Assembly (NCBI GenBank): GCA_030068145.1 | Contig: JAPJBO010000865.1 | Location: forward strand, 1-64,000 | Direction of reading: 5' to 3' | Origin: Diplonema papillatum | Taxonomy: Eukaryota; Euglenozoa; Diplonemea; Diplonemida; Diplonemidae | Length of the DNA: 64,000 nucleotides | Shown: in pieces, positions 8,949-18,800 of the stretch | Layout: every line of letters starts with the position of its first letter | Numbering within the stretch: position 1 is the first letter of the stretch | The notes under the pieces: model-generated | Told to the model about the DNA's origin: nothing | The model's input: only the letters and a program-made list of their open reading frames with translations | Databases searched by the model: none | Made by a program: the position numbers and the translations under genes

Positions 8949-9759
8949 TTTTTTTTTTTTTTTGGAAGAATCGTACGGGGGCCTTCGAGGCAAACTGGGA
9001 AAAATGGGCAAGACAAGCAAGTTCCAAAAGGGGAAGTTCAAATACTTCGTTTGTGGGCCGACACTCGGGTATTCTCCGGTGTCTTTTCGATTGGTGTGAC
9101 TCAGTCCCTCCTGCTGCAAATTTTGTGAAATGCAGGAGTGGACTTGTCACAGCCAACCGCACAGACAGCCTTGATTTTTTTTTAAACACCAGGCCGTACA
9201 GTTTGCCAGACAAGAAACCTGGTGCCTGACCTGGTGGGTTCTCCGGGTTCACTTCTTCACAACGAAAAACGGCACAACCACGAACACAGACAGGCGCGGT
9301 TTGAACCCGCACCAGTTGCACACTGCAACCGGCGCCTGCCCCACGGCACTGGGGACTCAGAAAAACGAAAGGAGAGTCGGCTAAGGGCCTGGAAAGGCCG
9401 CGGCTCAGCCACAAGCCGCCACCTGTCACTCAGACTGGGGCCAACTAATTCAAAAAACCGGGGGCACATTGGTAACCATCCCGATTTTACCCCGCCTTCA
9501 CGATGAGAGGGCCACAAGGGAGTCAAACTTGGCAAGGCTCACCTGGAAGGTGCCTCTTTGCACCGCCCCCCCCGTTCCTGCTGGGCAGCTTGGGGCAGGA
9601 TCTTTTACGCCCGGGAAGGGTAGGTGCGCAGCTCGGACGCCAGATACGAAGTAAGGGGCTTTCACCCACAGCAAAGGTACTGCTTGCCTTGGCCGCGTTT
9701 CGAAAAACACGTTTCCAGGGGACACCGCGAGGAGGTGGCAAGTCAGATTTTGTCCCCCT
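8949..9759 (-). mobile_element. Retroposon C/D, most complete copy
   Basis: Minus-strand element with 5' end at 9759, 3' end at 8964 and a 15-nt poly(A) tract (8949-8963). Its 3' part C (8964-9207) recurs at 9950-10194 with its own tail, and its 5' part D (9206-9759) recurs at 10921-11474, so the family is defined by partial copies. D starts with the 47-bp module. It includes a hairpin- and B-box-like stretch (9290-9355) but does not fold as a tRNA. No coding frame has family resemblance. It is probably a SINE-like or processed-RNA retroposon. Confidence 0.65.
9712..9758 (-). repeat. 47-bp shared module, copy 2 (5' end of D)
   Basis: Identical to 6755-6801 and 11427-11473. It forms the 5' terminus of the D element on the minus strand. 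Confidence 0.85.
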
Positions 9760-9928
9760 GTTTGCGTTGTGTGTGCTGAATCCTGTTTTCTTTCGAGTCG
9801 GCCTCTTCACACAAGAGGCCGAACCTGGACAAGAAGGCCCACATCGAAGCACTAAGAATCCATCAAATGCACGAGGGGGCCCGCAGGGCCACCGAGTGCG
9901 GGTTTGCGGGGGGGACTCTCAAGATCAG
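9760..9928. other. Unique spacer with a perfect hairpin
   Basis: A 169-bp segment between the 5' end of C/D copy 1 and the tail of C copy 2. It contains a perfect 10-bp stem with a 5-nt loop (9798-9807 with 9813-9822). It ends with a 16-nt motif identical to part of the 44-bp satellite unit (9913-9928), directly before a poly(T) run. Confidence 0.5.
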
Positions 9929-10194
9929 TTTTTTTTTTTTTTTTTTTTTGGAAGAATCGTACGGGGGCCTTCGAGGCAAACTGGGAAAAATGGGCAAGAC
10001 AAGCAAGTTCCAAAAGGGGAAGTTCAAATACTTCGTTTGTGGGCCGACACTCGGGTATTCTCCGGTGTCTTTTCGATTGGTGTGACTCAGTCCCTCCTGC
10101 TGCAAATTTTGTGAAATGAAGGAGTGGACTTGTCACAGCCAACCGCACAGACAGCCTTGATTTTTTTTTAAACACCAGGCCGTACAGTTTGCCA
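9929..10194 (-). mobile_element. Retroposon C, 5'-truncated copy 2
   Basis: A copy of the 3' 245 bp of the C/D element (9950-10194) with a 21-nt poly(A) tract on the minus strand (T run 9929-9949). It matches 8964-9207 almost perfectly. Its 5' side abuts another T run at 10195-10214. Confidence 0.75.
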
Positions 10195-10227
10195 TTTTTT
10201 TTTTTTTTTTTTTTCAGACCAGGTTAC

Positions 10228-10229
<2 letters not shown>
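10195..10229. repeat. Poly(T) tract plus 15-nt linker
   Basis: A run of 20 T's (10195-10214) followed by 15 unique bases before the next, longer T tract. It looks like the A-tail of a retroposon whose body has been reduced to 15 nt. Confidence 0.5.
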
Positions 10230-10284
<55 letters not shown>

Positions 10285-10916
10285 TTACGCCGCTCCACCC
10301 GGCACTTGGGACCCCGTAACGCGCTCATGGGGGTTCCATTTTCATGGGCGCGGAAACCAAACGGGAAAAGAGGAAAATTCCACCACGAATACACAAGCAT
10401 GTCCGCCTTACTCTATTTTACTGGGGGCTGTTTTGGTTTTGGTGGCGTACCACCTGCCCTTTTCGTCCTGTGGTGGCGAGCCGCCCACATGACCTTGCAT
10501 TTTTGTGTTCTCTTTTTTTTTTTCCCTTGCGTATTGGCCTGTTTGTGTATTCGCGTTTTGAAGGTGGTGGGGGGGGAAATGGTAAACATTCTGAAAAACA
10601 CGGCATACCTTGGCTGGAAAAGAGAGATATATAAATAAGAGGAAGGGCATTCCGTGCATAAAAAGAAACGGAAAAATAGGGGAGCGAGGAGGAGGAGGAA
10701 GAGGAGGGACAACCAAAAAATAAAGAGAGGGAATTGAAGCCCTCTTTTTTTCTCCCCTTTCCAGAAGGGACACAAACAAAATAGTGTGTGAGTGAGATGG
10801 CGAGAGTGGGTGCAAGAGAGAGAGTGAGAGAGTGAGGGAGAGAGAGTGGGAGTAGAACGGACCATGGGAGGGAGTATCGGGGTGCCAAGGGGAGGAGGAA
10901 AAACAAAACATACCGA
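10230..10916 (-). mobile_element. LINE 3'-end fragment with 54-nt poly(A) tail
   Basis: A 5'-truncated copy of the LINE 3' UTR (10284-10916) with a 54-nt poly(A) tract on the minus strand (10230-10283). Bases 10387-10916 correspond to 1-531 of the window; 10284-10386 supply the part of the 3' end that lies left of the window in the long copy. The 5' edge is fused, within 4 bp, to a D element (10921-11474), giving a chimera. Confidence 0.8.
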
Positions 10917-10920
10917 CCAG

Positions 10921-11474
10921 CCAGACAAGAAACCTGGTGCCTGACCTGGTGGGTTCTCCGGGTTCACTTCTTCACAACGAAAAACGGCACAACCACAAAC
11001 ACAGACAGGCGCGGTTTGAACCCGCACCAGTTGCACACTGCAACCGGCGCCTGCCCCACGGCACTGGGGACTCAGAAAAACGAAAGGAGAGTCGGCTAAG
11101 GGCCTGGAAAGGCCGCGGCTCAGCCACAAGCCGCCACCTGTCACTCAGACTGGGGCCAACTAATTCAAAAAACCGGGGGCACATTGGTAACCATCCCGAT
11201 TTTACCCCGCCTTCACGATGAGAGGGCCACAAGGGAGTCAAACTTGGCAAGGCTCACCTGGAAGGTGCCTCTTTGCACCGCCCCCCCCGTTCCTGCTGGG
11301 CAGCTTGGGGCAGGATCTTTTACGCCCGGGAAGGGTAGGTGCGCAGCTCGGACGCCAGATACGAAGTAAGGGGCTTTCACCCACAGCAAAGGTACTGCTT
11401 GCCTTGGCCGCGTTTCGAAAAACACGTTTCCAGGGGACACCGCGAGGAGGTGGCAAGTCAGATTTTGTCCCCCT
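10921..11474 (-). mobile_element. Retroposon D, copy 2, fused to a LINE 3' end
   Basis: A 554-bp sequence nearly identical to 9206-9759, with one clear substitution in the first 100 bp. It lacks the C part and tail and instead continues on the minus strand into the LINE 3' UTR fragment. Its 5' end is the 47-bp module (11427-11473), next to the first satellite unit. Confidence 0.75.
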
Positions 11475-14400
11475 CAGTCCCTTCGGAAAAGTTGACTCAC
11501 ACCAAGGACTTTCAAGACCAGTCCCTTCGGAAAAGTTGACTCACACCAAGGACTATCAAGACCAGTCCCTTCGGAAAAGTTGACTCACACCAAGGACTAT
11601 CAAGACCAGTCCCTTCGGAAAAGTTGACTCACACCAAGGACTTTCAAGATCAGTCCCTTCGGAAAAGTTGACTCACACCAAGGACTCTCAAGACCAGTCC
11701 CTTCGGAAGAGTTGACTCACACCAAGGACTTTCAAGATCAGTCCCTTCGGAAAAGTTGACTCACACCAAGGACTTTCAAGACCAGTCCCTTCGGAAAAGT
11801 TGACCCACACCAAGGACAGTCCCTTCGGAAAAGTTGACTCACACCAAGGACTCTCAAGACCAGTCCCTTCGGAAAAGTTGACTCACACCAAGGACTCTCA
11901 AGACCAGTCCCTTCGGAAGAGTTGACTCACACCAAGGACTCTCAAGATCAGTCCCTTCGGAAAAGTTGACTCACACCAAGGACTCTTCAAGACCAGTCCC
12001 TTCGGAAAAGTTGACTCACACCAAGGACTCTCAAGACCAGTCCCTTCGGAAGAGTTGACTCACACCAAGGACTTTCAAGATCAGTCCCTTCGGAAAAGTT
12101 GACTCACACCAAGGACAAGACCAGTCCCTTCGGAAAAGTTGACTCACACCAAGGACTTTCAAGACCAGTCCCTTCGGAAAAGTTGACTCACACCAAGGAC
12201 TCTCAAGACCAGTCCCTTCGGAAGAGTTGACTCACACCAAGGACTATCAAGACCAGTCCCTTCGGAAAAGTTGACCACACCAAGGACTCTCAAGACCAGT
12301 CCCTTCGGAAAAGTTGACTCACACCAAGGACTCTCAAGACCAGTCCCTTCGGAAGAGTTGACTCACACCAAGGACTTTCAAGATCAGTCCCTTCGGAAAA
12401 GTTGACTCACACCAAGGACTTTCAAGACCAGTCCCTTCGGAAAAGTTGACCCACACCAAGGACAGTCCCTTCGGAAAAGTTGACTCACACCAAGGACTCT
12501 CAAGACCAGTCCCTTCGGAAAAGTTGACTCACACCAAGGACTCTCAAGACCAGTCCCTTCGGAAGAGTTGACTCACACCAAGGACTTTCAAGATCAGTCC
12601 CTTCGGAAAAGTTGACTCACACCAAGGACTTTCAAGACCAGTCCCTTCGGAAAAGTTGACCCACACCAAGGACAGTCCCTTCGGAAAAGTTGACTCACAC
12701 CAAGGACTCTCAAGACCAGTCCCTTCGGAAAAGTTGACTCACACCAAGGACTTTCAAGACCAGTCCCTTCGGAAAAGTTGACTCACACCAAGGACTTTCA
12801 AGACCAGTCCCTTCGGAAAAGTTGACTCACACCAAGGACTCTCAAGACCAGTCCCTTCGGAAAAGTTGACTCACACCAAGGACTTTCAAGACCAGTCCCT
12901 TCGGAAAAGTTGACTCACACCAAGGACTCTCAAGACCAGTCCCTTCGGAAAAGTTGACTCACACCAAGGACTCTCAAGACCAGTCCCTTCGGAAAAGTTG
13001 ACTCACACCAAGGACTCTCAAGACCAGTCCCTTCGGAAAAGTTGACTCACACCAAGGACTCTCAAGACCAGTCCCTTCGGAAAAGTTGACTCACACCAAG
13101 GACTCTCAAGACCAGTCCCTTCGGAAAAGTTGACTCACACCAAGGACTCTCAAGACCAGTCCCTTCGGAAAAGTTGACTCACACCAAGGACTCTCAAGAC
13201 CAGTCCCTTCGGAAAAGTTGACTCACACCAAGGACTTTCAAGACCAGTCCCTTCGGAAAAGTTGACTCACACCAAGGACTCAAGACCAGTCCCTTCGGAA
13301 AAGTTGACTCACACCAAGGACTCTCAAGACCAGTCCCTTCGGAAAAGTTGACTCACACCAAGGACTCTCAAGACCAGTCCCTTCGGAAAAGTTGACTCAC
13401 ACCAAGGACTCTCAAGACCAGTCCCTTCGGAAAAGTTGACTCACACCAAGGACTCTCAAGACCAGTCCCTTCGGAAGAGTTGACTCACACCAAGGACTTT
13501 CAAGATCAGTCCCTTCGGAAAAGTTGACTCACACCAAGGACTTTCAAGACCAGTCCCTTCGGAAAAGTTGACCCACACCAAGACAGTCCCTTCGGAAAAG
13601 TTGACTCACACCAAGGACTTTCAAGACCAGTCCCTTCGGAAAAGTTGACTCACACCAAGGACTTTCAAGACCAGTCCCTTCGGAAAAGTTGACCCACACC
13701 AAGGACTCTCAAGACCAGTCCCTTCGGAAAAGTTGACTCACACCAAGGACTCTCAAGATCAGTCCCTTCGGAAAAGTTGACTCACACCAAGGACTTTCAA
13801 GACCAGTCCCTTCGGAAAAGTTGACCCACACCAAGACAGTCCCTTCGGAAAAGTTGACTCACACCAAGGACTTTCAAGACCAGTCCCTTCGGAAAAGTTG
13901 ACTCACACCAAGGACTCTCAAGACCAGTCCCTTCGGAAAAGTTGACTCACACCAAGGACTCTCAAGACCAGTCCCTTCGGAAGAGTTGACTCACACCAAG
14001 GACTATCAAGACCAGTCCCTTCGGAAAAGTTGACCCACACCAAGGACTCTCAAGACCAGTCCCTTCGGAAAAGTTGACTCACACCAAGGACTCTCAAGAC
14101 CAGTCCCTTCGGAAGAGTTGACTCACACCAAGGACTTTCAAGATCAGTCCCTTCGGAAAGTTGACTCACACCAAGGACTTTCAAGACCAGTCCCTTCGGA
14201 AAAGTTGACCCACACCAAGGACAGTCCCTTCGGAAAAGTTGACTCACACCAAGGACTCTCAAGACCAGTCCCTTCGGAAAAGTTGACTCACACCAAGGAC
14301 TCTCAAGACCAGTCCCTTCGGAAGAGTTGACTCACACCAAGGACTTTCAAGATCAGTCCCTTCGGAAAAGTTGACTCACACCAAGGACTTTCAAGACCAG

Positions 14401-14655
14401 TCCCTTCGGAAAAGTTGACCCACACCAAGGACAGTCCCTTCGGAAAAGTTGACTCACACCAAGGACTTTCAAGACCAGTCCCTTCGGAAAAGTTGACTCA
14501 CACCAAGGACTTTCAAGACCAGTCCCTTCGGAAGAGTTGACTCACACCAAGGACTTTCAAGACCAGTCCCTTCGGAAAAGTTGACTCACACCAAGGACTT
14601 TCAAGACCAGTCCCTTCGGAAAAGTTGACTCACACCAAGGACTTTCAAGACCAGT
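11475..14655. repeat. 44-bp satellite array, about 72 units
   Basis: A near-perfect tandem array with unit cagtcccttcggaaaagttg followed by 24 bp ending ctctcaagac. Variants differ at aaaag/aagag, actcacacc/acccacacc, ctct/cttt/ctat and gacc/gatc. Shorter 34-bp units, missing ten bases before the boundary, recur. A five-unit block (four 44-bp units plus one 34-bp unit, 210 bp) repeats, for example with acccacacc at 12449 and 12659 and again near 14209 and 14419, so there is a higher-order structure. Open frames in it are caused by a period not divisible by three combined with absence of stops and are not genes. All units are near identical with no unique spacers, which excludes a CRISPR-like array. 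Confidence 0.95.
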
Positions 14656-15344
14656 CGCTCGTGCAGGTGGGTTTTGCTCATGGAAGGTAGCAACACAGCA
14701 AGAATTGCTAACCGCTTTGTAGCCCACAGAGACTGTGGCAACTTTGATGTGAGCTAACTTATAGTTGTCGCTACTGTCCACGACAGAGGCTGACCTTCGG
14801 GAAGCAAAAGAACCATGCGAAGAAGGCGAGTGCCGCTTAGCGGTTTTCTGTGACAGCAGGGCGGCTAACACTACACACGTCAAGACCAGCGCCGCAGGCG
14901 CGGAAAAATTGATATTGGCGCTTTGTAGTCCACAGGGACTGCGGCAAAGTTGATGCGAGTCAAGTGCGCACTTATGCACTCTGCAGGGTGCTCCTCTTTG
15001 TGGTTGTCACTACTGCCCACCACAGAGAGCAGCAGTCTTCTTGGCAACACGACACGAAACATGTGTATTACACAAGCCAAAAATGCCAGCGCCGCAGGCG
15101 CGGAAAATTTGCCAAGCTATTGGGCCAGTATTGCCCAAAATTGAGGGTGTACGTTGCTAGACCCATGATCCAGAGGTCGTACTGTAGCATCATCCCCACC
15201 CACTGCACTGCCTACAACACACCCACCACCACCACTGCCCACCACACCACCCGCCCACTGCACTACCTCCACGACCTCCCACCACATGACCACCCACTAC
15301 CGCCGCCCCCCCACGACACCACCAGCCGCTGGCTATAACTATAG
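14656..15344. repeat. Spacer with a diverged tandem duplication and a C/A-rich tract
   Basis: Two diverged copies of an approximately 190-bp unit occupy 14728-14915 and 14919-15110. Each starts with gctttgtag and a ccacag...actg stretch and ends with cagcgccgcaggcgcggaaa. A C/A-rich tract almost free of G on the plus strand follows (15186-15335). No gene is visible. Confidence 0.6.
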
Positions 15345-15360
15345 TTTTTTTTTTTTTTTT
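15345..15360. repeat. Poly(T) tract
   Basis: Sixteen T's, possibly another retroposon tail on the minus strand; no element body is recognised beside it. Confidence 0.6.
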
Positions 15361-15430
15361 GGATGTTGTATGGGGTTAACATTGGGTATATGAAGCTACT
15401 TCTCTGCGCCTAAGTGAAAACGTGCCTGGG

Positions 15431-15546
15431 CGGAAATATGTTGGACCGGACAAAATGGTCCAACTGTTTTGGTCGTCGCGCGGTCCAACTTTTGTCCGGT
15501 CCAACATATTTCCGGTCCAACATATTTCCGGTCCAACTTATTTCCG
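15431..15546. repeat. 25-bp perfect inverted repeat with extra direct copies
   Basis: Bases 15431-15455 are the exact reverse complement of 15490-15514, with a 34-bp spacer. The right arm motif ggtccaacatatttcc is then repeated in direct orientation twice more (to about 15546). Another ggtccaact lies in the spacer. This could be a miniature foldback element or a cruciform-forming site in the 3' flank of the dynein gene. Confidence 0.8.
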
Positions 15547-15839
15547 TTTACGGTATCTGGCAACAAATGAAGAGAAGAAAGATTGGTGGTGGAGAGGGAA
15601 TGAAACGTTCAAAGGCAAGGCGGGCGTGTGGATCATGAGCTTTCATTGTGGACAGGAGAAGGACTGCTCTCCCATGGATGCTTTTGGTTGGAGATTTAGA
15701 TTGAGCACTGCAGATGAGGTCTGTAACAAATCGAAACCAACCAGTCTATCTGACAGGGACTGCCAGGTTGTGTGCATGTGTAGGACAAAATCAATCTATA
15801 ACAGATACCATCTGGAATGCACAAACTGGAAAAGCTAAT

Positions 15840-18800
15840 TTACACTTCAACAACGTCTAAGATGCAAGCCACTCCAGCAATAATCCACTTGATAGCAGGT
15901 TGTCGAGTGCGCAAGTACATGGGTGTTACAAACCCGGTACCCCGCTGCTGTGTCTTGTAGAGTGGGCACTCGTACTGATCACGACGGTCTACTTTACTAC
16001 AAGGCAAGGCACGTATCGTTAAGACCGGCATAATGGAGAACAACTCTTTGCTCTTGCAGTCATCGATTGTGGAGTTTGTAATGTCCCATCGTCCACCTTC
16101 CATCTTGAGTCCGAAAATGTGAGCTCCATCGCGTGCCACGTGCTCAATTCCATCAATCATGCGTTTCGATGGCTCACATACTATGTCCATTTGATCCAGT
16201 TCATAGTTGTTCAACATTGCACTGTACTGACATATCGATGTAATGAACGACATTGGATTAAACAGGTAATCAAGGCGGGTCACCTTTGGTGTAACCAGGT
16301 CCATTGTCCAATCAATTAGTTGTGAATTGCGGGCAGTAATGTTCTGGCACCAACTAGCAAGACCACGGCGTGTGACAAACGAGGCACGGGACCAGCGTTC
16401 TGGAACTCTGTCCAGTCGAATCGATCCATGAATCTCTATCATTGGTTCCGAAATCGACAAAGCACCTTGCATGCCCAAGACCAATTCCTTGAGAGTTGTC
16501 TTCATGAGATTCTGCAGGATGTTCATTCGTTCACACTCCTGATAGAAGACGTGTTGTTGTGGTGTTTTATCATCCTCGAGGCGTTCAGCTATGTCCTCCA
16601 AGTTGTGGGGTGCATCCTGAATGGTACAGTTCAAGATTTCGTCCACTGCAGCTTGAACCAAAGTATCAGCATCTGGAGCTCCACTTGATGAAGAACCTGT
16701 TTGGAGCTCATTCACCACCGAAAACAGGTATTCTGCCTGGGTGATATGAAACCCGAGCTCGGCATGAGTATGTAGGCCATAAAAGTGAGGTGATTCAGGT
16801 GGCATGTTCTCTTGGACAAACAAGATTGCTTCTTGGTGTGAATTGTACTGTGGAACTGCAAAATTAGGACACAGCTCCATGTGCTCAGTTACCTCTGGAC
16901 GAATGAACTCTTCAAGGTAAGCAGAGCATAGTCGTCGGTCCCAGTCATCTGTGATGTGCCCTCCATAAAGAATCTCCCCAAACACGTAACGAAGATCTTC
17001 CCAGGGAATATTCGGTCGCTCCTCCATGTAGTTGTTGAGCACATCCACACAAGATGTAAGGTCACCGACGTTGAAGGGGTACTCCTTGTTCCATCCGAGC
17101 TTTCCAAACTTCTTGCGCTCCACGATTACTGAGTGAAACCAGCACATCACAAACAGCACCGACTTGAAATCGGTTGGTTTGCAGCTGTTTTCCCACGGCT
17201 CATCCTTGAATTCTGCCAACGCCCGGAGCATGTTCGCTTTGATTCCGCTTGGTGGCTCGTTCGTCAGTTTGATGCATCGCTGCAAAATTCCAATTGGGAT
17301 TGTAGTTTCTTCTTGACTTTCAGCAGAGAGGAAGATACGGTAATCTGGGCGGGTTGCAGTGTCTTCAGTGACATCAGTGTGTTCATTTTCAAGTGAATCC
17401 TTCACTTCTATGACAGACTGTTGTTGCTGCTTCTGTGACTTCGTCAGTAAATCGGAGAAGTGGTCCAGCTTTTTTTCCAATTCGCTCAGCCAGCTTTTTG
17501 CTAAGTGGATGTTGCTGAGCACGACCCAGCCACCCCGTGTGAAGCAGTGGTCAAGAGCTTGAATGGCACGCTTCTCCTGGCCTTGTCCAAGGGACACATT
17601 GAAAAAGTTTCCTCTGTCATAAGAAATTCCCAACTCGGCCCCAAGTTGCTCAATCCGCCTCACTGGGTCAACTCCTGGTGACAGGATAAAGAAAATTGGT
17701 GCTGTGGGACTGGAGTCAGCAAACGAAACTGACAGTGGCACTGCTGAATCTGTCACAAAGAACTTCCCCAGTCGATCACTCACAAAATTGTTCAAGGCTG
17801 CTATCAAACGATCTGGCCGCAGGCACCGAAGGAAGAGGAGACGGTGGAATGAGTCGACATTGCGCCAATCTGTCGGCAGCTTCTCTTCTTCGGGTGTGAA
17901 ATGCTCAGCCCAGTTTCTCCAACGGTTGTGCTGCTGTAAATCGTCAGGAAATTGGTCGAAGGTAGGCAAATTTGCGGAACTCGAGGAAACGGGTCCAGAA
18001 AGCTCTGCAAGAGACTTTACTGCTCCCCATGATGCGGTGCTGCACCTGTTCATTTAGTTTGCTTGTGCGTTTTGTGGAAGTTTTTGAAAAGGTCCATGTC
18101 TCGAATTTAAACCCTAGTTAACGCCCAGTTGCTCCTTTTGCACCCACTTCACTGGCCATCATACTGCAGAACTGGGATGGCAGGCTGATGAAACCGGCTG
18201 CAAAATAGGGCCCGGTGAGAAGGTGCTGTACTTCCTCAGCTAGGTCGCATGTGGTAAATCTCCTTGATGTGTTTCTCGATGGTTAGTACCACCGCTTTCA
18301 ACAGAAGTGCATCTGTGAATTTTCTTCTGCGGAACAGAACTGCCATGACTGCAGCAGCAACAGGTGTTTTCGTTTCTTCTTGCGTTTACAGGACTTAACA
18401 TCAAAAAGTTTGTCAACACCCCTGGCATGTGCCTTCATGTAGCAAGTGATCTTATAAGTGAATCTAATGTAAGTCCAGAAAACAGCAGCATACCAATCAG
18501 CTATGGCAGGTGGTGGTGGCTCTGCTGAGAAAGTCCTGCCCCCGACAAGCAGAAACTCGAGCTGTCGCTTATCAATCTCGCCATCATGGCTCAGGATGGA
18601 AAAGCAAAGGAGGGAGCTGAAGATGATTTTATGACGCTCGAAGAGCCCACGAGAAACATAGGCATATGTCTGTGTTGTTTTTTGCAGTTTGGGTTTCAGG
18701 ATCAAAGGAACAATAGACAAACTGGTCCTCAGCCAGATGTGTGACAACAGAATGGCCTCACCATGTCAGTTCCACCATTCGTTGCTCGTTCAACATGGTA

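Noticed and set aside
9290-9355. Possible tRNA-derived SINE head in element D (also 11005-11070)
   Set aside because: A GGTTCAAACC box is present on the minus strand, but the T stem is off register and the anticodon-like arm is an 8-bp stem with a 5-nt loop, so no tRNA cloverleaf forms.
11475-14655. Resemblance to a CRISPR array or to a repeat-protein gene
   Set aside because: There are no unique spacers between repeats, no cas genes, and the host is eukaryotic; open frames such as 14050-14330 follow from the stop-free repeat sequence.
18298-18747. 149-codon frame on the minus strand as an independent gene
   Set aside because: It contains exon 2 of the dynein heavy chain (18494-18669) flanked by intron sequence; the rest is intronic.
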